Origin: Pseudomonas fluorescens | GTDB lineage: Bacteria; Pseudomonadota; Gammaproteobacteria; Pseudomonadales; Pseudomonadaceae | Assembly (NCBI RefSeq): GCF_001648775.1 | Contig: NZ_LVEJ01000002.1 | Coordinates: 1 to 64,000, forward strand | Length of the DNA stretch: 64,000 nt | Direction: 5' to 3' | Part shown: positions 8,222-15,774 of the stretch, in pieces | Layout: every line of letters starts with the position of its first letter | Position numbering within the stretch: position 1 is the first letter of the stretch | Made by a program: the position numbers and the translations under genes | The notes under the pieces: generated by a model | Seen by the model: only the letters and a program-made list of their open reading frames with translations | The model's database searches: none | Told to the model about the DNA's origin: nothing

Positions 8222-8665
8222 ATGAATAGGCAGGTTGTTTCCCGTCGAATGCTACTACTTCTCGCCATGGGCATGGTGAGTGAAGCAGCCTTTGCGAGAG
8301 GTGGCGGCCGGGGCGGTCGAGGTGGACGTGGAGGCGGTGCGGGAGGATTTGGAGTTCTCTTATTTATTGGCGGAGTCTTTGGCTGCTTTTGGCTCTACGG
8401 CAAAATATTCGGGCGGAAAAACAACCCTCCTCCGCCCGATTCCGGACCAACTCCCCGAACGGCCACGCCGCCATTGCAGGTAAACAAGGTAACGCCGGAA
8501 AAGCCCGCCACCGCTGAATGGGAAAAGTTGGGGCTGTGCCCTTCATGTGGGAGCGCCATGACGACCCGCACAGCAAAAAGAGGCCGGTACGCTGGCCGCG
8601 CATTTTATGGCTGCACAGCATATCCCCATTGCACCGGCACACGAAAAAAGCCGCTCCCTGGCTGA
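8222..8665 (+). CDS. Exported protein with RGG repeats and a topoisomerase-type zinc ribbon
   Basis: 147 aa. Order: signal peptide ending near EAAFA (residue about 25), a Gly-Arg repeat (GGGRGGRGGRGGGAGG), a hydrophobic segment (VLLFIGGVFGCFWLYG), a Pro-rich linker, then a C4 zinc ribbon CPSCGSAM...FYGCTAYPHC as in the tail of type IA topoisomerases. The ATG at 8222 has AGGA upstream and opens the signal peptide; the frame above it is longer but has no site. A DNA-binding type of ribbon on a membrane protein is unusual. Function unknown; cargo gene at the left edge of element 1. Confidence 0.75.
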   Translation: MNRQVVSRRMLLLLAMGMVSEAAFARGGGRGGRGGRGGGAGGFGVLLFIGGVFGCFWLYGKIFGRKNNPPPPDSGPTPRTATPPLQVNKVTPEKPATAEWEKLGLCPSCGSAMTTRTAKRGRYAGRAFYGCTAYPHCTGTRKKPLPG

Positions 8666-8821
8666 TCAGGCACCCACCATGTCAAGGTGACTTCGGAATA
8701 AACGTAAGCTACTGATATAAATAGAAAACAACCTTAAATCGACAGGGTAAAAAATCGGCATTACCTGCTATAAAAATCAACAACTTAGCGCTGTATTTTC
8801 CTACAGTGGTTTGCCCTCCTA

Positions 8822-8843
8822 CGGCGTCCTGCCGACAGAACAT
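8822..8843. repeat. Dispersed hairpin with GAACA tail, copy 1
   Basis: CGGC-loop-GCCG stem followed by GAACA. The same 16-base run recurs at 17141, and the tail resembles the CCGAACACAA runs after hairpins at 11395 and 53990. Confidence 0.5.
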
Positions 8844-8937
8844 CAATTCAAAATCCTACAGCTCGTCGCCTCACCCTCGCCCGATCAATGAGCCTCGATT
8901 ACTGTATATCCGAACAGTAACCAGCGAGGCGTTTTCC

Positions 8938-9696
8938 GTGGACCCCTCCGATATCGAAAATACCGACGACTGGCTCGGCTGCCCGACGCCGCTCGAAACC
9001 TGCCGTCACCAGTCGGCCCTCTACGAAAATGAGTTAGAGGAACTGAACCTTCAGCTGCAACAGTCCAGGGAGCGGATATTCCAGCTGGTTGAGATGCACG
9101 CTGCCGCGTCCGCCGCGTGCGAAACGCTCCGCTCTCAATTGAGCATTGCGAAGTCAGAAGCATTGGATGCCAGCCGGCGAGCTACCGATATCGAGACCAA
9201 AAGCAACAGGGAGTTGGCCACCCTGGGCGAGCTCGCAGCCGACTACATGTTCCTGTTCAACGACGTTCAGCAGTTGGTGATGAAAGCGAACGACGACCTG
9301 GTCGCGCTGATCAAGGTGCGGATCTCGGAACACCAGAAAGCGGAGGAGCAGAAAGCCGAAGCGCAGCGTGAGCAGATCCGTCAGGAGGAGCTGAAGCGAA
9401 TCGCGGACGAGGCGAAAGCCAACGCACCGGTTGAGCCTGCACCAGTCACCAACCCGGCACCGGTGAAAGCCGCTGCGCCGGTTCAGTCTGCGTCGAAGCC
9501 AGCGACCACAACCGCGGCGCCGGTGAACCTTCAAGCTGAGGTGTTCGATCTGGAAGCACTGATCCATGCCGTCGCAGGCGGTCATGCTCCAATTTCGGTT
9601 CTGACCGTGGACTGGGAGAAGCTCGACGCAATGGTCGCGGCCCAAGGCGACAAGTTCAGAATGGCCGGCGTGAGGCTGGTGAAGGAAGCAGCGTGA
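8938..9696 (+). CDS. Phage coiled-coil protein, unknown
   Basis: 252 aa from a GTG at 8938 with GAGG eight bases upstream. Residues about 25-165 are charged helix with heptad character (NELEELNLQLQQSRERIFQL; QKAEEQKAEAQREQIRQEEL). An Ala/Pro linker and a small C-terminal domain (FDLEALIHAVAGGHAPISVL) follow. I do not recognise a function. It is the first plus-strand backbone gene of element 1, and its stop overlaps a GTG leading into the conserved hairpin leader at 9737. Confidence 0.65.
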   Translation: MDPSDIENTDDWLGCPTPLETCRHQSALYENELEELNLQLQQSRERIFQLVEMHAAASAACETLRSQLSIAKSEALDASRRATDIETKSNRELATLGELAADYMFLFNDVQQLVMKANDDLVALIKVRISEHQKAEEQKAEAQREQIRQEELKRIADEAKANAPVEPAPVTNPAPVKAAAPVQSASKPATTTAAPVNLQAEVFDLEALIHAVAGGHAPISVLTVDWEKLDAMVAAQGDKFRMAGVRLVKEAA

Positions 9697-9736
9697 GACG
9701 AAACATCAACCGGGCGGCCACGCGCCGCCGACAGAC

Positions 9737-9757
9737 CTGGCTGGACTTGCCGGCCAG
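9737..9757 (+). promoter_or_regulatory. Leader hairpin before Shine-Dalgarno (type A, element 1)
   Basis: CTGGCTGG-ACTTG-CCGGCCAG: eight pairs including one G-T wobble, loop of five. GAAGAGGT follows and then the ATG at 9778. The identical hairpin and spacing occur at 52820-52840 before the homologous gene. Confidence 0.6.
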
Positions 9758-9777
9758 CGGAATTGAAGAGGTAGGCC

Positions 9778-10170
9778 ATGGCCGAAGAACAGGAGCTGAC
9801 GATGGTAGAGCCGCAGCTGACAGCGGAAGCCATCGAGCAGCGCAAGAAGCGCGAGAAAGCAGCAGCGAAGGACGCTGTATTGGGCATCGAGAAGTTTACG
9901 GTTGAGGTCGCCGGCGTGTTCAAGCCCGACCTCAAGCGGGTCATGGTCGCCCACGGCTTCAACAACCAGCAGGAGGTGTATCAGAACCTGCTGCGGAATC
10001 TGATCGCCGCCGACTTCGAAACTCAGGCCCAGATGCTCAAGTGTGTCACGACACCTTTTGTAGTTTCTGAAAAGGTGTCGCTACTTATCGAAGCCGCCGG
10101 CATGAAGTCGCTGGCCGACGATCCGCCAGAGCCTGACGACGAAATTGTCAGCCACGGTAAAATATATTAA
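9778..10170 (+). CDS. Conserved phage early protein (MAEE family), unknown
   Basis: 130 aa, highly charged N-terminal helix then EKFTVEVAGVFKPDLKRVM and a conserved core (HGFNNQQEVYQNLLRNLIAA). It is a close homologue of the protein at 52861-53247, which differs mainly in the N-terminus and last residues. The C-terminal tail differs exactly where cargo begins. No function recognised; a backbone gene of both prophages. Confidence 0.8.
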   Translation: MAEEQELTMVEPQLTAEAIEQRKKREKAAAKDAVLGIEKFTVEVAGVFKPDLKRVMVAHGFNNQQEVYQNLLRNLIAADFETQAQMLKCVTTPFVVSEKVSLLIEAAGMKSLADDPPEPDDEIVSHGKIY

Positions 10171-10200
10171 TAAACTGCTTAAGCAATGCGGTTAAAATAC

Positions 10201-11084
10201 TTAGACCTTCCTAATATCAACCTTTAGGTCCCCTGCAATTTTCGCAAGAATACTTAAATCCACTTTGCTAGAGCCACTTACTGTCATTGTGTACTCTCTT
10301 ACGCCATCGTTAGACATTATCGCAGTCCAATGGGCGAAATATCCGTAAACTGATATTGCCTCACAAAACTGCTTCACCATTTCTTCCGACGCTTTCATTT
10401 TAAAACTTAGCGCGTTATTTTCGATTGGTGCAGGCTGATCAAAGTGCCGCTCATTTGTCAACCCGCGCAAAAGCCCCTCAATCCCATCAAGGCGCTCGAT
10501 AAGTATCGTTTTTGCGTCAGTTTGATCTAATGATTCTAGCAGTGCTCGATTTTGCCGCACTCTCAAACCAGGGTTATCTTGTTCAGCTTTTTCGACGGAC
10601 GCCTCAATTGCTTTGCGAAGTAATGGATTGAGCTCGACCACACCGCGCATATCATTCGTATAAACAACCGTTCTTTCATCGGCTATGTCGAATGGTAGTT
10701 TTGTTCCAAACTCCGCGATTGCTACTACAGGCTTTCCGGAGCAGTGCCTAACCGCCAGTTCATACATCACGTTTGGATTGAGCTCTGACAAGTTAGCTAC
10801 GACCAAGTCATCCTCAAGGATGTGCTCGATAACTTGGCGGGTGATTGAGCCGGTTATTGAGATTTCGTGTGCCACATGCGTCTCATATCCCAAGTCAGTC
10901 AGAAGAGGTTTAAGACCGAACTAATAAGTCCATCTGCAGCCCTTCGAGTCGATGAGTCCGCGCCACCTATTGGTGTGACTATGAACGCTTTTTTCTTAAG
11001 TGCATCACTGCTGATGCTTGTGTTTTCCGTCGCAGGGTTGTCCGCTTTTTCTAATTTCGACATTGTTTTTCCTAACGGCTCCAA
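10201..11084 (-). pseudogene. Nucleoside deoxyribosyltransferase / TIR-like nucleotide-binding protein, frameshifted
   Basis: Two minus-strand frames join into one protein. The upstream part (from 11084, or MSKLEKADN at 11063) has AFIVTPIGGADSSTRRAADG; the downstream part continues GYETHVAHEISITGSITRQV, then DDLVVANLSELNPNVMYELA and HCSGKPVVAIAEFG. This order (FIVTPIG, STRR-AD, ADxI, DLVVA-L, NPNV-YEL, GKPV) is that of the predicted TIR-like/NDT-fold family met in prophages and defence loci. A C-terminal domain of about 100 aa is unknown. The break near 10907 fits loss of one A from an A run. It could be a real mutation or a sequence error; if an error, this is an intact gene. Confidence 0.7.
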
Positions 11085-11148
11085 GCCGATTGAGAATCAG
11101 ACCCTATTTCACACCAAATTGCCACCACCGGTCACGGAGGGCTGCGCC

Positions 11149-11379
11149 CTAGCCAATGTCTCGGTCTACCCAATGCTTGGCGAGCCAGCTTGGAATCAAC
11201 AGCGTTCGGGATGCATTAATTTTCTTGTCGGCATCTGGCAACTGAGCGATTTCAACACCGAAGTAAACCATCCAGCTTCCATCTGCCTGCATTTCGACAG
11301 CCGTTACGTACGTCCCGACCTCTGCTTCGGTCAGACCGCTTTGCTCTGCGATCAATTTGTTGGAAGGTTTTCCGTCCAT
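11149..11379 (-). CDS. Small phage protein, unknown
   Basis: 76 aa (MDGKPSNKLIAEQSGLTEAE then VGTYVTAVEMQADGSWMVYF). AAGGAG lies seven bases before the ATG, directly after the hairpin at 11395-11409, so the leader arrangement of this region also serves a minus-strand gene. Part of the minus-strand cargo block after the MAEE protein. Confidence 0.65.
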   Translation of the reverse strand: MDGKPSNKLIAEQSGLTEAEVGTYVTAVEMQADGSWMVYFGVEIAQLPDADKKINASRTLLIPSWLAKHWVDRDIG

Positions 11380-11394
11380 CTCAAGCTCCTTGGT

Positions 11395-11422
11395 CCGGCT
11401 TCATGCCGGGCCGAACACAAAT
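11395..11422 (-). promoter_or_regulatory. Leader hairpin with CCGAACACAA tail
   Basis: CCGGC-TTCAT-GCCGG, flanked on the right by GCCGAACACAAAT. On the minus strand the hairpin sits directly before AAGGAG and the ATG at 11379. Same design as 53990-54018. Confidence 0.55.
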
Positions 11423-11448
11423 AACGCAACGATCGGCAATACGCCAGC

Positions 11449-11637
11449 TCAGACAAAGCTCGGCGACTCGACGACTCGGTGCGCCGACTCCATGTAGCCG
11501 GCCAGGTCGCTCACCTCCCGAAGGAACACGACCACCTCCAGCTTCACTGCATCGTCCGGCAGCCCTATCCGTTTCAGCATTGCCTTGGCGTCCTTTTCGA
11601 TCGCTTCCAGCGCATCTACATCGCTCAGCAACCTCAT
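11449..11637 (-). CDS. Small acidic/helical phage protein, unknown
   Basis: 62 aa from MRLLSDVDALEAIEKDAKAM, with AGGAGG five bases before the ATG at 11637 (the longer frame to 11676 lacks a site). Predicted mostly helical. No family recognised. Same cargo block. Confidence 0.6.
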   Translation of the reverse strand: MRLLSDVDALEAIEKDAKAMLKRIGLPDDAVKLEVVVFLREVSDLAGYMESAHRVVESPSFV

Positions 11638-11689
11638 TTCGGCCTCCTGCCTATTTGAGCTGAGGGATACATACACTATTTATGGATTC

Positions 11690-11950
11690 TCCGGCCAGAG
11701 GAATCGAAGAGTTAGGCCATGACCAAGAGCGATGCGGAACGGTACTAGAAGGCCGCGGTCAGGAAGAGTTGCGAATGCGTGCGCTGGCTGGCACTAGGCA
11801 AGTGCTGGCCGACTTGAAGGGCGCCAGATGGATGAACAGGGCGAAGCGATGATACTCGCCCTGCATCACCTACATGCTCTTGGAGCTGCTGGATCCGCGC
11901 CACGAAATCAACGTATCTAAAATCGTTGCGCTGGAGTTTCACCGCAATAG
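11690..11950 (+). pseudogene. Decayed copy of an early gene and its leader
   Basis: The segment at about 11680-11722 is a worn copy of the leader found at 9737 and 52820 (CCGGCCAG, then GAATCGAAGAGTTAGGCCATG). Behind it a reading frame breaks within ten codons (MTKSDAERY then TAG), and the rest switches frame repeatedly. I see no intact gene here; it reads as a third, eroded copy of this leader type. Confidence 0.5.
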
Positions 11951-12000
11951 CCTACTAATGATTTAACAACACCCGGGCGACGAGATACTCTCTCCAATAA

Positions 12001-12342
12001 TCATTTTTCATGCCAATAACAACGCCCTCCCTCCTCTTCTGCCCTGAGCTTAGCTGCGTCATTGATGGCTTTTTTTCCTAACCTCTCAGACTCTTCGTCC
12101 GATCGATAAATCACCAGGAAAGCGCCAACTCGAGTGCAGATTGAATGGTAAGCGAATGCGTCCTCCTCACCAACTTCAACGTTTAGGTGCCTGCAATAGG
12201 CTTTGAGTCCATGCTCGCCAACCTGTAAAGGGGCGGTTGATTGAACGCACGTAATGAAACCCACGTCTTCAATTTGCTCTAGGTGAATAAAGACTTTAGC
12301 CGCGGGCACCACAGCAATACCGTCCATAACAAAATCAACCAC
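12001..12342 (-). CDS. Hypothetical cargo protein
   Basis: 113 aa from a GTG at 12342, with AAAGGAAAG upstream at proper spacing. Sequence includes VVPAAKVFIHLEQIEDVGFI and a charged C-terminus (RLGKKAINDAAKLRAEEEGG). No family recognised. It occupies the slot directly before the PAPS-reductase-like pseudogene, on the opposite strand. Confidence 0.6.
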   Translation of the reverse strand: MVDFVMDGIAVVPAAKVFIHLEQIEDVGFITCVQSTAPLQVGEHGLKAYCRHLNVEVGEEDAFAYHSICTRVGAFLVIYRSDEESERLGKKAINDAAKLRAEEEGGRCYWHEK

Positions 12343-12401
12343 AGAAACTTTCCTTTTTTATTTACCAATCTTTATGAATACCCCACTTCAACGAATCACG
12401 C

Positions 12402-12423
12402 CAGCCGGCGAGGTAATCGGCTG
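12402..12423 (+). promoter_or_regulatory. Leader hairpin before Shine-Dalgarno (type B, element 1)
   Basis: CAGCCG ... CGGCTG with a ten-base loop, then TCTGGAGC and the ATG at 12436. The same leader stands at 54041-54062 before the intact homologue; identity begins at ATACCCCACTTC, right where the cargo sequence ends. Confidence 0.6.
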
Positions 12424-12435
12424 TCTGGAGCAATT

Positions 12436-13306
12436 ATGAATCCCTACCTGATCACCGGCCCGGCCCAGATCGGCATCAGTGGTGGTCGCACAAGCGGGCA
12501 CATGGTCTAAAAGATCCTCGAAGCACACGACGGGACGCTCCCGCCTGATGTGCACCTGTTCTTCCAGAACACCGGCAAAGAGCGCGAGGAAACGCTGGTC
12601 TTCATCGACCAAATGGCGAAGCGCTGGAACGTCATCATCGTCTGGATGGAGTGGTGCCGCGTTTATGGTCAACCCGACGACGCACCCTGGTACAAGCTGG
12701 TGGACTTCGAAACAGCCAGCCGCAACGGCGAGCCATTCACCCTGATGCTTGAGTATTACGCGGCTTACCGGAAGGCGGAGAAGAGCCTGCCGCCGGTGCT
12801 GCCGAACTTCTCCAACAACATGTGCACCGCCTACCTAGAGGTGAAGATCGGCGAGAAAAACATGCGCGCCTTGGGCTACACCGAGTGGGATTGCGTGGTT
12901 GGCATCCAGTACGACGAACCGAAGCGTTAACACAGAATGATGGCCGCCAATGACAGGGGCGGCACCCGCTGGGACAACGTCTGTCCGCCATATACGGCCG
13001 GCATAACGAAGGAAAATGTCGCTGAGTTCTGGAATGCTCAGCCCTTCGATCTGGGAATGGATTCAGACTTCGGCAACTGCGACCTGTGCTGGAAGAAGAA
13101 CGAAGGCAAGCTGATCAAAACCATCATGGATGACCCGTCGCGGGTAATCTGGTGGTCAGGCACTGAGGAGCGATTCGGCCAAGTGTTCCGGCAGGATCGC
13201 GCTGAATTACAAAACGATGGGCTGGTCTGCCGAGCAACGATCCCGGCAGACTGACTTCGACTTTGAATATCTGGCTGAAGATATTGACTGCTTTTGCGGC
13301 GACTAA
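12436..13306 (+). pseudogene. PAPS-reductase-like phage protein, decayed copy
   Basis: Nearly the whole length aligns with the intact gene at 54075-54944. Three lesions are visible: TAA at 12508-12510 where the intact copy has a Tyr codon, TAA at 12928-12930 (CGT TAA against CGA TAC), and a one-base insertion near 13205 that shifts the last 30 codons. The final DFDFEYLAEDIDCFCGD reappears in the shifted frame. Two independent stops show true decay, not a sequencing slip. Confidence 0.9.
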
Positions 13307-13318
13307 GTCATAGTGCTT

Positions 13319-13894
13319 TCACTTTGCGAAAATAAAAAAAACACCAACTGCCACCCCGACAATGAGCACCACCAGCACACTTGCAAGTGCAACTTTTTTC
13401 ATTGCCCGAAAGGTAGGCCCTCCACTCTTAACCCGCCCCCATTCAGACTTCAACACTATTGCAAAGTCATCCACCAATTCACTGCACAGCGCATGAGACC
13501 TAGTAGTACCCTGACCTATCGAACCCTCCAACACCCTCATTTTTTTGATCAACAAAGAATGCTCAGATGGGTTCAACCTCAAAACAACCCTATTGCATAG
13601 CGCATCAATTTTTGCGTATTCGGCTCTATTTTCCGAGTGAAATTTATCATACCTAATTTGGCGCTCATTACTTGTTTCAGAGTCACTAGTATAAATAGCG
13701 AGGGATGTCTCGAGCATATTGAAATCGCCTAACAACTCTGCAACATCATTCCTCAACCCCTCAATCCACGCTTGCCTAAATTCTGAGGTTTTATTTTCTT
13801 TCGCTAATACCGATACAACAAATGCAATTGCAGCTGTTAATGCAGCAGCGACAACGGGGCCAATTACAGGAATGAAACTTGTGAGCTTTTCCAT
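13319..13894 (-). CDS. Two-pass membrane cargo protein, unknown
   Basis: 191 aa with a hydrophobic N-terminus (FIPVIGPVVAAALTAAIAFV), a long charged central region (about residues 32-160) and a second membrane segment at the end (VALASVLVVLIVGVAVGVFF). GGAGG precedes the ATG. The gene is clearly AT-richer than its neighbours, which suggests separate origin. It fills the slot after the PAPS-like gene; prophage 2 has a different membrane protein in that slot. Function unknown; an exclusion or defence role is only a guess. Confidence 0.7.
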   Translation of the reverse strand: MEKLTSFIPVIGPVVAAALTAAIAFVVSVLAKENKTSEFRQAWIEGLRNDVAELLGDFNMLETSLAIYTSDSETSNERQIRYDKFHSENRAEYAKIDALCNRVVLRLNPSEHSLLIKKMRVLEGSIGQGTTRSHALCSELVDDFAIVLKSEWGRVKSGGPTFRAMKKVALASVLVVLIVGVAVGVFFIFAK

Positions 13895-14011
13895 GATGAT
13901 TTCCCTCCTTCCGATAAGACTGGTGTCAGATCATATCACTTAGCCACCACCAAACTTTTTTCTCGTATTGCTAACTCAGCAGCGAATTTACTCCCGCCAC
14001 TCTTCCACCGC

Positions 14012-14026
14012 CCGGGCATGCCCCGG
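14012..14026 (+). promoter_or_regulatory. Leader hairpin (type C, element 1)
   Basis: CCGGG-CATGC-CCCGG followed by ATAGGACGCC and the ATG at 14040. The same run stands at 56757-56771 before a different short frame. Confidence 0.55.
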
Positions 14027-14039
14027 CATAGGACGCCCC

Positions 14040-14549
14040 ATGCCCACAGAAAACATCCGTACGGTAGTAACCGAATCTCTGATCGGGATGATCGCCGCCG
14101 TCACCTCAATGACGCCGCCAGCAAACGAGCCAATGCCGCCATTCATTCAGGGCCCCATTGACCGGGCAGTGAACCGGATTAACGCAGTGGTTGCGCCTGG
14201 TGTGACGCTCGAGGTTGCCCGCGCCAACCGCCTCTACCTAGCCGGGCCGATGACTGGTTTCGAAGACTTCAACTTCCCCGCCTTCAACAAGATAGCCGCC
14301 GATCTGCGCGCCCGGGGTTACGTCGTCGAAAACCCGGCAGAGCACGGCTTAGTCGACGGCGCGGACCGGGCCGACTACATGGCCTACGACCTGACCCGCC
14401 TCGGCCTGTGCGGGCAGGTGGCGGTGCTGCCCGGCTGGGAGAACTCGAAAGGCGCCCGGCTCAAGGTGCACATTGCCCGCGAGCTCGGCATGCCGGTGGC
14501 GAATGCCCATGATCTGGTTTCGATGGAGATTGCACGATACGTGACATAA
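14040..14549 (+). CDS. DUF4406-type nucleoside deoxyribosyltransferase-like protein
   Basis: 169 aa. The C-terminal 110 residues have the DUF4406 pattern: RLYLAGPMTGFEDFNFPAFN, a central ADLRARGYVVENPAEH, DRADYMAYDLTRLGLC and VLPGWENSKGARLKVHIARE. This is the nucleoside 2-deoxyribosyltransferase fold and is frequent in phages; the substrate is unknown. The N-terminal 55 residues are unrelated. The start at 14040 follows AGGA of the type C leader. A terminator for the opposite gene follows. Confidence 0.8.
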   Translation: MPTENIRTVVTESLIGMIAAVTSMTPPANEPMPPFIQGPIDRAVNRINAVVAPGVTLEVARANRLYLAGPMTGFEDFNFPAFNKIAADLRARGYVVENPAEHGLVDGADRADYMAYDLTRLGLCGQVAVLPGWENSKGARLKVHIARELGMPVANAHDLVSMEIARYVT

Positions 14550-14552
14550 AAA

Positions 14553-14583
14553 CGCCGCAAGGATTTAAATCCCTCGCGGCGCG
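14553..14583 (-). terminator. Terminator hairpin, minus strand
   Basis: CGCCGC ... GCGGCG stem with a near palindromic core around GATTTAAATC and an A run on the left, that is, a T run on the minus strand. It ends the cargo gene 14612-15127. Confidence 0.65.
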
Positions 14584-14611
14584 AGTTGTTGATTGCCTAT
14601 GAATACTTTTG

Positions 14612-15127
14612 TTATGCGGAAAAGTAGTCAATTACTTCGGCAACTGTTTCTTTTGTCAGAACCGACTTATTCGGCCCAGAGCCTTTTTGTGCGCATTCAA
14701 ACTTATAACTCGCCAATTTTGCATTTTCCGCCTCTTCAGTTAGGAGACGAAGATCTTCTTCTAAGAGCTGAGTCGCATCACCGCTGCGCACTAAAGGCCT
14801 TTCGGGCATACCAGTGAAGCGTGGAAGAACTCGAACATCGTTTTTCTTGCTGTCAATCAATACGCCAAACCCATGATAGACGCCAATATAACGTTCTTCA
14901 GCACTAGGCAAGACGAGTGCTATTTTTAAGTCTTTGTATTGACCCTCTGCACCGGCGGCTGTTTTGGTAACTACGAAATCATTAAACTCCAAGTAACTCA
15001 TAAAGTTACTCAGCACTTCTTCATTGATTTGATTTCGAAAACTTTCGTGCAACTCTCCAACCTTCTTAGCAGCAGAGTCCACTTGCTCCCGCACTTCAGC
15101 CAATTTTTTAGCTTGCTGTAACGACAT
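14612..15127 (-). CDS. Hypothetical cargo protein with coiled-coil start
   Basis: 171 aa from MSLQQAKKLAEVREQVDSAA (15127), with GGAG eight bases upstream. An N-terminal helix of about 45 residues is followed by a mixed domain (DLKIALVLPSAEERYIGVYH). Not recognised. AT-rich compared with the flanking backbone, opposite strand, own terminator. The corresponding slot in prophage 2 holds the C70-like protease. Confidence 0.65.
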   Translation of the reverse strand: MSLQQAKKLAEVREQVDSAAKKVGELHESFRNQINEEVLSNFMSYLEFNDFVVTKTAAGAEGQYKDLKIALVLPSAEERYIGVYHGFGVLIDSKKNDVRVLPRFTGMPERPLVRSGDATQLLEEDLRLLTEEAENAKLASYKFECAQKGSGPNKSVLTKETVAEVIDYFSA

Positions 15128-15210
15128 GCTCTGTTCTCCGTGATGAACGCGCGCCAATCATGATGGCTATCTGATTCTGCACCATTCACCGACCCAAACC
15201 AACCTACCAG

Positions 15211-15229
15211 CCTGCCGGTGTACGGCAGG
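15211..15229 (+). promoter_or_regulatory. Leader hairpin (type D, element 1)
   Basis: CCTGCCG-GTGTA-CGGCAGG, seven pairs, then CGAGG and the ATG at 15243. Counterpart at 59554-59572. Confidence 0.55.
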
Positions 15230-15242
15230 CGAGGCGCTTCCC

Positions 15243-15517
15243 ATGAAAAAAATTCAGTTGCCCGAAGTGGTGGCAGCGGTCGCGCGCGCCATTGAAGCCG
15301 GTAAAGCAGCGCCAGGGGCCTTCTCCGCGAGAAGACACTACACGATGCCGGCCTTCACGGCTGGATGCAGACAGCCAGCATCTACCACACCCGCGCCTTT
15401 CACCTCGGCGCGCCATTTGATGGACAGGGCAACCGGCGTTACGCAGGCGTTTAGGCCATGTACAAATCACTGCAATCCGAAGGCATTCATTGCGGCGTCT
15501 GGTACCAAATCGATTAA
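15243..15517 (+). pseudogene. Decayed early gene fragment
   Basis: The frame from ATG 15243 (MKKIQLPEVVAAVARAIEAG) loses sense after about 28 codons. Meaningful sequence then continues in another frame (LHDAGLHGWMQTASIYHTRA, then FHLGAPFDGQGNRRYAGV and TAG), followed by a 19-codon frame MYKSLQSEGIHCGVWYQID at 15458-15517. Read together they look like one protein broken by a frameshift and a stop. Family unknown to me. Confidence 0.5.
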
Positions 15518-15533
15518 CCCATCACCACCTTCT

Positions 15534-15548
15534 GCCGCCACGGGCGGC
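15534..15548 (+). promoter_or_regulatory. Leader hairpin (type E, element 1)
   Basis: GCCGCC-ACG-GGCGGC followed by GTGGAGC and the excisionase ATG at 15562. Counterpart at 59797-59813. Confidence 0.55.
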
Positions 15549-15561
15549 GTGGAGCATCACA

Positions 15562-15774
15562 ATGAGAAGAGAACTGATCAAGATCAGTGAGTTCCAGCGC
15601 CGGCGCTGGGGTGAAAGCGGTACACCACCCTGCCCCCAAGCGATCCGCAACTACATCCGCAACGGCAAGGTGCCCGGCGAGCAGATCGGCAAACTCTGGT
15701 ACGTTGATTGGACCGCGTTCAGCAACTCAGCCGGAAACGACCTGGTCGCAATGGTATTGAAAGGAACTGCATGA
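15562..15774 (+). CDS. Excisionase-like small DNA-binding protein
   Basis: 70 aa with the Xis-type winged-helix pattern: MRRELIKISEFQRRRWGESG, then PCPQAIRNYIRNGKVPGEQI and GKLWYVDWTAF. It would bind the attachment region and direct excision. Its stop overlaps the integrase start by ATGA, the usual coupling of xis and int. The start follows the type E leader with GGAG. Confidence 0.82.
   Translation: MRRELIKISEFQRRRWGESGTPPCPQAIRNYIRNGKVPGEQIGKLWYVDWTAFSNSAGNDLVAMVLKGTA

Noticed and set aside
12436..13306. Stop-codon readthrough or recoding in the PAPS-like copy
   Set aside because: Two stops and a one-base insertion against an intact homologue in the same window show ordinary decay.
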